Source of the DNA: Gallionella sp.
GTDB lineage: Bacteria > Pseudomonadota > Gammaproteobacteria > Burkholderiales > Gallionellaceae
Length of the DNA: 64,000 nucleotides
Direction of reading: 5' to 3'
NCBI GenBank assembly: GCA_022340615.1
Contig: JAJDNO010000077.1
Span: 1-64,000 of the forward strand
The notes under the pieces are model-generated. The model made no database searches. It saw nothing but the letters and a program-made list of their open reading frames with translations, and was not told the origin of the DNA. This document shows positions 57,972 to 64,000 of the stretch, piece after piece (position 1 is the stretch's first letter; every line of letters begins with the position of its first letter). A program made the position numbers and the translations under genes.

Positions 57972-59366
57972 ATGCAAAAATTTGCCGAAAATTTCTCTGA
58001 CGCCGATGCTCAGCTCGACCAGATCAAATTGCCGCCCCATTCGGTGGAAGCGGAGCAATCGGTGCTGGGCGGCCTGTTGCTGGAAGCGAGCGCGCTGGAC
58101 AAGATCACCGACCTGGTAAACGACGACGATTTCTACCGCCAGGAGCACCGTCTGATCTTCCGCCAGATTTTGCGGCTGAGCGAGCAGGCCAAGCCGGTCG
58201 ACGTGATAACTGTGGCCGAGGCATTGGAAATCGCCGGGGAACTCGACAAGATCGGCGGCCTGCCGTACCTCGGGGGGCTGGCGCAAAACGTTCCTTCCGC
58301 TGCCAACATTCGCCGCTACGGCGAGATCGTGCGCGAGCGATCCATCATGCGCAGACTGGCGGAAGTCGGCAGTGACATTGCCAGCAGCGCCTACAACCCT
58401 ACAGGCCGCGATGCCGCCCAATTGCTCGACGAAGCGGAAAGCAAGGTTTTCGAGATTGCCGAGGCGGGCGCGAAGGGAAAGCAGGGGTTCGTTGCGATGC
58501 CGCCGTTGCTGACCGAAGTGGTGGAACGCATTGAGACGCTTTATGGGCGCGACAATCCCAGCGACATCACCGGAACCGCCACCGGATTCACCGATCTGGA
58601 CCGAATGACCTCAGGCTTGCAGCCGGGAGATCTTGTAATCATTGCGGGCCGCCCGAGCATGGGCAAAACCGCGCTTGCGATCAATATCGCCGAGAATGTG
58701 TCAATGGACAGCAAACTGCCGGTTGCAATCTTCAGCATGGAAATGGGCGCGACACAGCTCGCGATGCGCATGCTTGGTTCGGTGGGCAAACTCAACCAGC
58801 AGGACTTGCGCACCGGTCGACTGCAGGACGACGACTGGGGAAGGCTGACACATGCGCTGGGCAAACTGAATGACGCGCCGATACATATCGATGAAAGCGC
58901 TGCACTGTCTGCTCTGGATCTGCGCGCAAGGTCGCGGCGCCTGCATCGACAGAACAACGGGCTTGGCCTGATTGTGGTCGACTACCTGCAGTTGATGAGT
59001 TCCAACATCGGCAAGGCCAGCGAGAATCGCGCCACGGAAATCTCGGAAATCTCCCGCTCGCTGAAGGCGCTGGCCAAGGAACTGCATGTGCCGGTGATCG
59101 CGCTGTCGCAGCTTAACCGCAGCCTGGAACAGCGTCCCAACAAGCGGCCGGTGATGTCCGATCTGCGCGAATCCGGTGCGATCGAACAGGATGCCGACCT
59201 GATCCTGTTCATCTACCGCGATGAAGTCTACAACAGCGACTCACCGGACAAGGGCAAAGCCGAGATCATCATCGGCAAGCAGCGTAACGGCCCGATCGGG
59301 ATGGTTGCGCTTGCATTCCGGGGGGAATACACGCGCTTCGACAATCTTGCACCCGGCAGTTATTAA
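57972..59366 (+). CDS. dnaB: Replicative DNA helicase DnaB
   Basis: A 464-residue hexameric helicase. The N-domain begins with PPHSVEAEQSVLGGLLLE; the RecA-like motor has Walker A AGRPSMGKTALAINIA, the SMEMGATQLAMRM motif, Walker B LIVVDYLQLM, and the C-terminal DLRESGAIEQDADLILFIYRDE. A TAAAAT box at 57931 may be its -10. No intein is present. Confidence 0.97.
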   Translation: MQKFAENFSDADAQLDQIKLPPHSVEAEQSVLGGLLLEASALDKITDLVNDDDFYRQEHRLIFRQILRLSEQAKPVDVITVAEALEIAGELDKIGGLPYLGGLAQNVPSAANIRRYGEIVRERSIMRRLAEVGSDIASSAYNPTGRDAAQLLDEAESKVFEIAEAGAKGKQGFVAMPPLLTEVVERIETLYGRDNPSDITGTATGFTDLDRMTSGLQPGDLVIIAGRPSMGKTALAINIAENVSMDSKLPVAIFSMEMGATQLAMRMLGSVGKLNQQDLRTGRLQDDDWGRLTHALGKLNDAPIHIDESAALSALDLRARSRRLHRQNNGLGLIVVDYLQLMSSNIGKASENRATEISEISRSLKALAKELHVPVIALSQLNRSLEQRPNKRPVMSDLRESGAIEQDADLILFIYRDEVYNSDSPDKGKAEIIIGKQRNGPIGMVALAFRGEYTRFDNLAPGSY

Positions 59367-59426
59367 TACGGCCGAGGTCTGACCGGACTGCAGCCCCGGC
59401 AATTTTGCGCATCTGATCGATACTTC

Positions 59427-59753
59427 ATGGCTCGGCGCGATCATTACCACGTTTATGTAGTCGAACTGTCGAAAGACGTTCTCTACAACGGGCGTTTCAG
59501 GAAAGCCAATCCCGATTACGTTACCGGAAAACCGTGCGTATATGTCGGCATGACGGGACTGGATCCCGATGTTCGCTTAGACAAACACAAGGCGGGAATC
59601 CAGTCCAACCGGTATGTTCAGGAATTCGGATTGCGACTGCTTCCGGACCTGTATGAGGTCTATAACCCGATGCCGTACGACGGCGCGCGCGACATGGAGG
59701 TTGAGCTGGCGATAGGATTGCGCGAGGCTGGGTATGGGGTATGGCAAGCATGA
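59427..59753 (+). CDS. Small GIY-YIG-like protein
   Basis: A 108-residue protein whose core, HVYVVEL followed by CVYVGMTGLDPDVRLDKHKAG, resembles the GIY-YIG nuclease fold: two short strands and a helix with a conserved Arg. The C-terminal EVELAIGLREAGYGVWQA could supply the family's glutamate. It may be a structural GIY-YIG relative of unknown activity or an endonuclease-like domain. It lies between dnaB and the tRNA-Val gene, just outside the island boundary, and shares the higher GC of the chromosome. Confidence 0.65.
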   Translation: MARRDHYHVYVVELSKDVLYNGRFRKANPDYVTGKPCVYVGMTGLDPDVRLDKHKAGIQSNRYVQEFGLRLLPDLYEVYNPMPYDGARDMEVELAIGLREAGYGVWQA

Positions 59754-59793
59754 GCAGAGTGCCGCTGAAACAGCGCAAATCTGCGTATTTCGT

Positions 59794-59822
59794 TTGAAGC
59801 ACGACTGCCTTTCCGATACAAT
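59794..59822 (+). promoter_or_regulatory. Promoter of tRNA-Val
   Basis: TTGAAG (59794-59799) and TACAAT (59817-59822) with a 17-base spacer, 15 bases upstream of the tRNA 5' end. Confidence 0.75.
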
Positions 59823-59836
59823 GCGAACCCGGTAGC

Positions 59837-59913
59837 AGGCGCGTAGCTCAGCTGGTTAGAGCACTTGGTCGACATCCAAGGGGTCGTTGGTTCGAGTCCA
59901 ATCGTGCCTACCA
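59837..59913 (+). tRNA. tRNA-Val(GAC) with C33
   Basis: A 77-base tRNA with a 7-bp acceptor stem (AGGCGCG/CGTGCCT, one G-U), encoded CCA end, normal D and T arms (GTTGG-TTCGAGT-CCAAT), and an anticodon arm CTTGG-TCGACAT-CCAAG. The 7-base loop gives anticodon GAC, but position 33 is C where U is nearly universal in elongator tRNAs. Its 3' half, from G31 onward, is repeated at 62892, marking it as an integration site. A strong promoter and a terminator flank it. Confidence 0.9.
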
Positions 59914-59967
59914 AGAATACAGTGGGTTAGATCAAAAACGGTCTAACCCATTTTTCTTTTGATGGGG
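59868..59967 (+). repeat. Left att-like direct repeat (tRNA-Val 3' half plus terminator)
   Basis: Starting at tRNA position G31 this about 95-base block matches 62892-62990. The tRNA part differs by a single base over 46; the part beyond CCA, including the terminator, is similar with scattered changes. Confidence 0.85.
59923..59960 (+). terminator. Terminator of tRNA-Val
   Basis: Perfect 9-bp stem TGGGTTAGA/TCTAACCCA with a 10-base loop, then TTTTTCTTTT. Confidence 0.88.
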
Positions 59968-59982
59968 GCTTTTGGGTGACTA

Positions 59983-60046
59983 CAATTGGCACAAAACAGC
60001 CTCTCAAAACACATAGCAATAAGGGTACAAAAGCGATGCTCTTGTG
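59983..60046. repeat. 64-base repeat, copy A
   Basis: Roughly three-quarters of the bases match 62683-62746 in the same orientation, from CAATTGGC to GATGCTCTTGTG. Non-coding; lies 70 bases after the tRNA. The rest of 60047-60200 shows no gene. Confidence 0.65.
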
Positions 60047-60200
60047 AACGTTATGGTCACAGACCAACTACGCTCGACGCAATGCTCTTGGCTGGTCGAC
60101 CGTGGCAATCTATCTCGTCCTTGCATCAGGATATGGCTATTTCAAATTCCTAAAATTTAATATGCCATGAAATCGTTATCAATCAAGACTAAAAAATATC

Positions 60201-60791
60201 TCAATAAACTGCGTTCTCAGGCCTTCTTGCAGTGACAGATTTGAAATAGAGCCGCATCTGTTGTATGTCCCGTTCCATGTCATCTGTTAAATGAATGATC
60301 GGGCCGAACACAGTCGCATGTTTGGCATAATCAACCGCCACAAGTTGCACGGGTACCTGTGCTCTTTTGGCGATGTGCCAAAAACCTGTTTTCCATGTCG
60401 CCACGGGCTTGCGTGTTCCTTCTGGAAAGATGGCCAACACAAGTCGTTCGTTGGAGTTAAACAACTCCACCATTTGTGTAACCACATCGTTATGACTAGT
60501 GCGATCGATCGGTATTGCACCAAGGAAAGCCAGCAATTGGCCGAGCAGACCTTTGGCATATGTATTCGCAATAAACCAAGAAGCATGCAATCCTGTCGCC
60601 ATCATGACGCCCAAGTTTGTCGTGAAATCCCACCACGATGTATGTGGCGCCATGACAAATATAAGCTTGGGAGCCTCGGAGATCTCGCCTTCAGTGTGCC
60701 AGCGACACATTCGCAACAGCATGCGCCCAAACCACTTGCTGACTCGATTACCGCGTTGGGGATGTTGTTTGCCAAGTTTGACAAGATTCAT
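60201..60791 (-). CDS. PlsC-like lysophospholipid acyltransferase
   Basis: A 196-residue acyltransferase of the 1-acylglycerol-3-phosphate acyltransferase family. The catalytic HX4D motif is APHTSWWDF near residue 50, block II is GAIPIDR near residue 91, and block III FPEGTRKP near residue 120. The short length and weak membrane segments resemble the stand-alone acyltransferases often annotated as glycerol acyltransferases. It lies in the island, on the opposite strand to the small gene at 61125. It has no clear ribosome site before ATG 60791. Confidence 0.85.
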   Translation of the reverse strand: MNLVKLGKQHPQRGNRVSKWFGRMLLRMCRWHTEGEISEAPKLIFVMAPHTSWWDFTTNLGVMMATGLHASWFIANTYAKGLLGQLLAFLGAIPIDRTSHNDVVTQMVELFNSNERLVLAIFPEGTRKPVATWKTGFWHIAKRAQVPVQLVAVDYAKHATVFGPIIHLTDDMERDIQQMRLYFKSVTARRPENAVY

Positions 60792-61124
60792 GTGTTCATT
60801 TTAATGCATAACGAATCGCCGACCGGGCTGAAACTCTTCATAATGAGTTAAAGAAGCCAGGCTCAAATTAATGTCAGCTATGGGTCGATAAGAGTCACTC
60901 AAGATGACCAAGTTAACCTCATTTCTATGACCGCTTTCAGCCGTAAAGCAGACAGTTGCGATTCCAGAATTCTATAACCCTATTTGTTTAGTACCCGCTC
61001 ATTGGCACAAAGCTATAGTCGGAGTATCGTACATTTTGCAAAACGCAGTTGAGGCACAGCTGCAATTTCCGGAGCATCGAATTTAGTGAGCTCGACTTTA
61101 CCTAGTGGCCGAAGGAGAATTAAC
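60792..61124. other. Non-coding island spacer with repeat unit and possible promoter
   Basis: These 333 bases hold no gene. They include a short repeat unit at 60941-60965 (CCGTAAAGCAGACAGTTGCG) preceded by an imperfect palindrome (GCTTTCAGCCGTAAAGC), and a possible promoter TTGGCA (61002-61007), 17 bases, TATCGT (61025-61030) for the small gene downstream. Confidence 0.5.
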
Positions 61125-61340
61125 ATGGCAACGAAGCACTTCCAGAAAGGCCTGGACAACCGAATGCGTGATCAGAATGGCGAAATTCGTCAAAAACGCA
61201 AAGATACTAAAGTAGAAACGCTTCGAAAGACCTACGGCGACGATCTTGCCAAGGGTTACCGGTCGGACGCAAAACTGGGCACAGTGCTTAAGCGTGAAGG
61301 ACTTGAAACCTTGGATCAGCTAATCAAGAAAACAAAGTAG
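61125..61340 (+). CDS. Small basic conserved-looking protein
   Basis: A 71-residue Lys/Arg-rich soluble protein (MATKHFQKGLDNRMRDQNGE at the start, then ETLRKTYGDDLAKGYRSDAKLGTVL). It has the look of a small conserved protein family without known function, and no transmembrane or zinc motif. The start ATG 61125 has GAAGGAG about 8 bases upstream; the ORF-track start is 13 codons earlier. It could be a DNA- or RNA-binding accessory protein. An imperfect CCACCG/CGGTGG hairpin follows at 61369-61395. Confidence 0.7.
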   Translation: MATKHFQKGLDNRMRDQNGEIRQKRKDTKVETLRKTYGDDLAKGYRSDAKLGTVLKREGLETLDQLIKKTK

Positions 61341-61569
61341 CTTGTTACACTGTTTTCTCAATACCCAACCACCGGCAATTCATTCCAGTCGGTGGTGTAG
61401 TTTGGTGTCTTCCTCTCCCTACGCATAGCCCATCGATGCTGAATTCCTGATGCAGCAATGTCTGCTTTCGGATTTTCTGTATCGTCACTTTCGACAAACC
61501 GGAATTTCAACGGCAAGTTCACTGGCGAGCTTTAGCGAGTCAGTTGGGACGTCTTGTTCGGCTAAGATT

Positions 61570-62232
61570 TCAGACTGGGCGCTGGTACACAGCAAAGTAA
61601 TGCGGCACAGGCGGGTCCTGATCATCATCGTAGGCCTGGAAATATACTTCGGAACAACCAGTCCGTCGGAAACCGTCTATCTCATTCCGGTCTAGCGGCA
61701 AAGGAAATGAGTCCAATTGTTCACCCTTCTTCCGACTGCGACACGAAACGATTATTTTACCCCCGGGAGCAACCAGATCAGAAATTGCTTTAAGAGCCTG
61801 AATCCGACTCTGACCTTCCAGAATCTGGATCGTATTGCACTCGTATACCAAATCAAATCCAAGTTGCCACTCCGCAGGATAGTTGAACAAGTCGGCGACT
61901 CGGTAGTCCACGGCGCTGTCTGGATACCGATGCCGGCACATGGCTATAGCCGACGGGGAAATGTCGAAGGCGATAACTCGACAACCATGCTGCATTAGTA
62001 TTTCGGCGTCATCGCCCAAGCCACAGCCAATCGTAATGGCCCGCTTGCCCAGAAGTTCAGGATGCTTTTCGATCCAATCGAGGAGCAAGGGATTCGGTTT
62101 TAAGTCAGCCCAGTATACTTTGTGGATATCGCCGTCGGCCCGGGAATAGAATTCCTCGAACCATCCATTCGGGTCTCCACTATCAGCGTACATCTTCGCT
62201 AATCGTTGCGTACTATTCTTTGGATTTTCCAT
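61570..62232 (-). CDS. Class I SAM-dependent methyltransferase
   Basis: A 220-residue methyltransferase. Motif I is AITIGCGLGDDAEIL, followed by VIAFDISPSAIAMC (motif II acidic residue) and VYECNTIQILEG and LVAPGGKIIVS (motifs IV-V). The N-terminal GWFEEFYSRADGD and pattern of the family resemble thiopurine-methyltransferase-like enzymes, but the substrate is unknown. ATG 62232 follows GAGG; the ORF track starts 31 codons earlier. It lies in the tRNA island. Confidence 0.85.
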   Translation of the reverse strand: MENPKNSTQRLAKMYADSGDPNGWFEEFYSRADGDIHKVYWADLKPNPLLLDWIEKHPELLGKRAITIGCGLGDDAEILMQHGCRVIAFDISPSAIAMCRHRYPDSAVDYRVADLFNYPAEWQLGFDLVYECNTIQILEGQSRIQALKAISDLVAPGGKIIVSCRSRKKGEQLDSFPLPLDRNEIDGFRRTGCSEVYFQAYDDDQDPPVPHYFAVYQRPV

Positions 62233-62500
62233 AAGCTGAGCCTCTAATTGTCTATATGGTGCCACCAATAGAATCAATGGGCTCAGACTCGATTGATTCG
62301 GCGATTTGCTCCCTCGATGCCGCACCTGTCATATAACCCATCAGGCACAATAGCACTGGACAATAAATTTCGCTTTCATTTGCCTTCCCTTCCAACCAGC
62401 AAATTCAATGATCAGCCTGGATTGTTCCTGGATTTTATTGATTTTCTATCACTGTCTCTGAATTATCAATCGAATCGTCCCCGAAATTTTCCGCTTAATC

Positions 62501-62574
62501 GTGCGATTTCAACCAGTCGATGCAACACATTGATTAAACCGTTCGGCCGGTGTTTCGACCGGTTGAAATCGCAC
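62501..62574. repeat. Perfect 14-bp inverted repeat
   Basis: GTGCGATTTCAACC and GGTTGAAATCGCAC are separated by 46 bases; the interior has a small hairpin CCGG-TGTTTCGA-CCGG. The arms resemble, but do not match, integron attC ends. Confidence 0.7.
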
Positions 62575-62682
62575 CGAGAAGCAGTCGTTCATAGCGACAT
62601 CCTTGACCGTCCATTCTTGGCACAAACACGAAGTTCATCTTGCCCAACTGCCTTCCACAAAGCAGCCAGTTGCGACCGGCAG

Positions 62683-62746
62683 CAATTGGCCGAAAGCAGC
62701 CTTCTCAAAATCATATCAGTAAAGACACAAAAGCCATGCTCTTGTG
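62683..62746. repeat. 64-base repeat, copy B
   Basis: Second copy of the 59983 repeat, same orientation, here lying before the right att-like repeat. It is preceded by AAAGCAG-type units at 62656-62706. Confidence 0.65.
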
Positions 62747-62813
62747 CAAGCTCTTGTCGCAGACTTGCGATGCAAGACTGTGGTGACTTTTGGGTGACTT
62801 GAGGGGTGAAAAC

Positions 62814-62855
62814 ATGGCAAAACCGTGCAAAATGGGGAACGGGCGGCACTTATAA
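62814..62855 (+). pseudogene. Possible severed start of a tyrosine integrase gene
   Basis: A GAGGGG ribosome site and ATG open a 13-codon frame MAKPCKMGNGRHL ending in TAA. The MAKP-K-GNG pattern is like the N-terminus of several tRNA-associated tyrosine integrases, and the position just inside the right att repeat is where an integrase start would lie. The evidence is short and rests on memory of the family. Confidence 0.25.
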
Positions 62856-62891
62856 GATAAATAAAAACAATAGGTTGCGACTAAGAAATCA

Positions 62892-62937
62892 GTCGACATC
62901 CAAGGGGGCGTTGGTTCGAGTCCAATCGTGCCTACCA
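62892..62937 (+). pseudogene. tRNA-Val 3' fragment
   Basis: Forty-six bases identical to the tRNA-Val 3' half except one T-to-G change, keeping the TCGACAT loop, T arm and CCA. It lacks the 5' half and cannot fold as a tRNA. Likely the displaced end of the target gene. Confidence 0.85.
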
Positions 62938-62990
62938 AAAATACAACTGGTTAGTTCAAAAACGGTCTAGCCCGTTTTTCTTTTGGTAGT
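62892..62990 (+). repeat. Right att-like direct repeat
   Basis: Copies 59868-59967: tRNA 3' half with one base change, then a partly degenerated terminator copy (GGTTAG/CTAGCC stem with TTTTTCTTTT). Confidence 0.85.
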
Positions 62991-63177
62991 GACTTTTCTC
63001 TTCAATTCATCAATCTGGACTACCGAATAATGAGCGGTAGCACCTTGCCTGGCATGCCACAATCTGCTGGTACACGCATCACACAAGCGGTTACTTCACA
63101 TCAAGCGTTCCTGAGTAGCTCAGAACCGAGAAGATATTGTTTTACCGATGTGCTGTAGCGCGATGGCGTCATACTGG
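62938..63177. other. Non-coding, AT-rich, right of the att repeat
   Basis: After the degenerated terminator I see no gene or recognisable element here. Confidence 0.5.
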
Positions 63178-63621
63178 CTACCGCTTTCCACAGGCGAATT
63201 TCCACAGAGCTTCGCCTATGCTTCCAGGGAGAACTGGCTCCCATTCTCCGGTAACCACGTTGCTCGGAACAATTTCACCATTTCCCATATGTTCAGTGTA
63301 AGCAGTATATGAAAGCATCCTTAGCCTATCTGCCTTACAGTCGAACTCGTCTTGAACTTTCCAGGATTTGATAATGTCCTTTTTGAATCCAGAAAAGAGA
63401 CTGTCTAGTCTTCTTTCCGCTTCCTTTGATAAACCAGACTGATGATCCACGAGAACCATCATTGTCACCAGGTTACCATCCTTGTGAATAGTGGCAGGGT
63501 CTGTATAGGCGATTTGGATTTCTGGCGAATCCTGAGAATGAATTGCAGAAACTTTTAACCATTCTGCTATCGCACTAGTGCTTGCAAGCGACAACAAAAG
63601 GACAAGAATAATTTTAAGCAT
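63178..63621 (-). CDS. Surface-adhesin-E-like secreted protein
   Basis: A 147-residue exported protein. A Sec signal (MLKIILVLLLSLAST, cleavage near AIA-EW) is followed by a domain with the pattern of the surface-adhesin E family: early Trp, a TDPATIHKDGN strand, a VLVDHQSG segment, EFDCKADRLRMLSYTAY, MGNGEIV, and the end EPVLPGSIGEALWKFACGK. The two Cys may form a disulfide. Many such proteins are single-domain and of unknown function. ATG 63621 has AGGGA 5 bases upstream; the ORF track begins 19 codons earlier. Confidence 0.75.
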   Translation of the reverse strand: MLKIILVLLLSLASTSAIAEWLKVSAIHSQDSPEIQIAYTDPATIHKDGNLVTMMVLVDHQSGLSKEAERRLDSLFSGFKKDIIKSWKVQDEFDCKADRLRMLSYTAYTEHMGNGEIVPSNVVTGEWEPVLPGSIGEALWKFACGKR

Positions 63622-64000
63622 TGATTTCCCTGATTTCAGAATCGTTATTCTGCGGTCACCGATTTCGATAATAAGCAAACGCTACTTTTCCCTGAGCAGT
63701 ATTTCCAGGCTTCCACCCCTTCACTTGGCACCATATTACACGGTATGCCGCAGATCATACACGCGGGAAATACTGCTCTGGGAATAGATATGTGATTTGA
63801 CTTCGGCAGGAAACTTACTGCGATTGGCCAAACATGATTTCATTTCAGCGACAGATTGCAGTAATACAATGGACATTGGAATAATTTCAGTCTTTTCCTT
63901 TTGTCAGAATGTGCCAATATTAGCCATACGCTCGCACCGGCTTTTCGACATGTAATTTAGCCTAATGATGCTGGTATTGTATTCAATAGAGGGTGTACAG
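63622..64000. other. Non-coding end of window with inverted repeat
   Basis: No gene is visible. The main feature is the 19-bp inverted repeat at 63688-63784. A weaker 7-bp inverted repeat (TTACTGC/GCAGTAA) lies at 63815-63864. Confidence 0.5.
63688..63784. repeat. Inverted repeat with 19-bp arms
   Basis: TTCCCTGAGCAGTATTTCC and GGAAATACTGCTCTGGGAA pair at 18 of 19 positions across a 59-base loop that itself has a small GGCA/TGCC stem. It lies upstream of the adhesin-E-like gene; it could be a miniature element or a regulatory structure. Confidence 0.75.

Larger units (their letters stand above)
62233..62891. other. Non-coding island segment with repeats and inverted repeats
   Basis: About 660 bases with no credible gene; the ORF at 62293-62802 has no recognisable domain and spans inverted repeats. 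It contains the 14-bp inverted repeat (62501-62574), several AAAGCAG-type repeat units, the 64-base repeat copy B, and a short possible integrase remnant (62814). Confidence 0.6.
59868..62937. mobile_element. CIME-like tRNA-Val-integrated element remnant (no integrase)
   Basis: About 3.0 kb bounded by direct repeats of the tRNA-Val 3' half, with AT-richer base use than the preceding 60 kb. It contains three genes (acyltransferase, small basic protein, methyltransferase) and several short repeats. No intact recombinase is present, so it is either a decayed island or an element mobilised in trans. The repeat begins in the anticodon arm, an attachment position used by some tyrosine integrases. 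Confidence 0.7.

Noticed and set aside
59660-59914. Minus-strand ORF beginning MVGTIGLEPTTPW
   Set aside because: It is the antisense reading of the tRNA-Val gene, a known annotation artefact, running on into the shadow of the GIY-YIG-like gene.
62501-62574. Integron attC site
   Set aside because: The arm ends are near but do not match the RYYYAAC/GTTRRRY core sites, and there is no integron integrase or cassette array.
62293-62802. 169-residue plus-strand ORF in the island
   Set aside because: No recognisable domain, spans an inverted repeat and several short repeats, and lacks a ribosome site.
62711-62938. Minus-strand ORF beginning MVGTIGLEPTPPW
   Set aside because: Same artefact from the tRNA-Val 3' fragment; the rest runs through repeat sequence.
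59914-64000. CRISPR array or phage defence system in the accessory region
   Set aside because: The repeats are few, irregularly spaced and divergent, with no spacers; no cas, nuclease or toxin-antitoxin genes are visible.

Overview
The window is about 60 kb of dense, high-GC bacterial housekeeping chromosome followed by about 4 kb of AT-richer accessory DNA at the right end. The gene order is typical of a betaproteobacterium: rne/rluC divergent; rpsB-tsf-pyrH-frr-uppS-cdsA-dxr-rseP-bamA-skp-lpxD-fabZ-lpxA-lpxB-rnhB; smpB/ratA-rnfH; trpS-scpA-scpB; ppsR/ppsA; rpsF-priB-rpsR-rplI-dnaB. Protein style, a TusE/DsrC-like sulfur-relay protein and a type II NADH dehydrogenase would suit the Nitrosomonadales (for example a Gallionella/Sideroxydans relative). 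That placement is an inference from gene order and protein style, not proven here.

Layout. 1-4.7 kb: end of a molybdopterin aldehyde/isoquinoline oxidoreductase with a MobA-like nucleotidyltransferase, a YihY membrane protein, a lipoprotein and a DUF3820 protein. 4.8-9.9 kb: rhlE, DoxX, SelO, TusE/DsrC-like protein, Blc lipocalin, LMW tyrosine phosphatase. 9.9-14 kb: RNase E and RluC around a 487-bp divergent spacer. 14-28 kb: two-domain periplasmic thioredoxin, Ndh-II, MscS channel, EamA transporter, RlmM, HAD phosphatase, SppA, YyaL-like protein and the conserved divergent tesA / ybbA-ybbP set. 28-44.5 kb: translation, isoprenoid, envelope and lipid A supercluster, with ilvD placed between rpsB and tsf. 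44.6-53.8 kb: CopD-like protein, TPR protein, msrA, smpB, ratA-rnfH, rnm-yciO, site-2 protease, trpS, scpAB, a SpoU methyltransferase and ppsR. 53.9-59.8 kb: ppsA, the S6/PriB/S18/L9 operon, dnaB and a GIY-YIG-like small protein.

The accessory part starts at a tRNA-Val(GAC) gene (59837-59913). The 3' half of this tRNA plus its terminator (about 95 bp) is repeated directly at 62892, enclosing about 3.0 kb. This has the structure of a tRNA-integrated element that has lost its integrase (a CIME-like remnant). It carries a PlsC-like acyltransferase, a small basic protein and a SAM methyltransferase, plus scattered short repeats and what may be the severed start of an integrase gene. Beyond it lies a surface-adhesin-E-like secreted protein and a long inverted repeat; the AT-rich character continues to the window edge, so the island may be larger. 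Both copies of the tRNA sequence carry C instead of the near-universal U at anticodon-loop position 33.

The most unusual material is this tRNA-Val island. I found no CRISPR array, rRNA operon, intact transposase or intact integrase.
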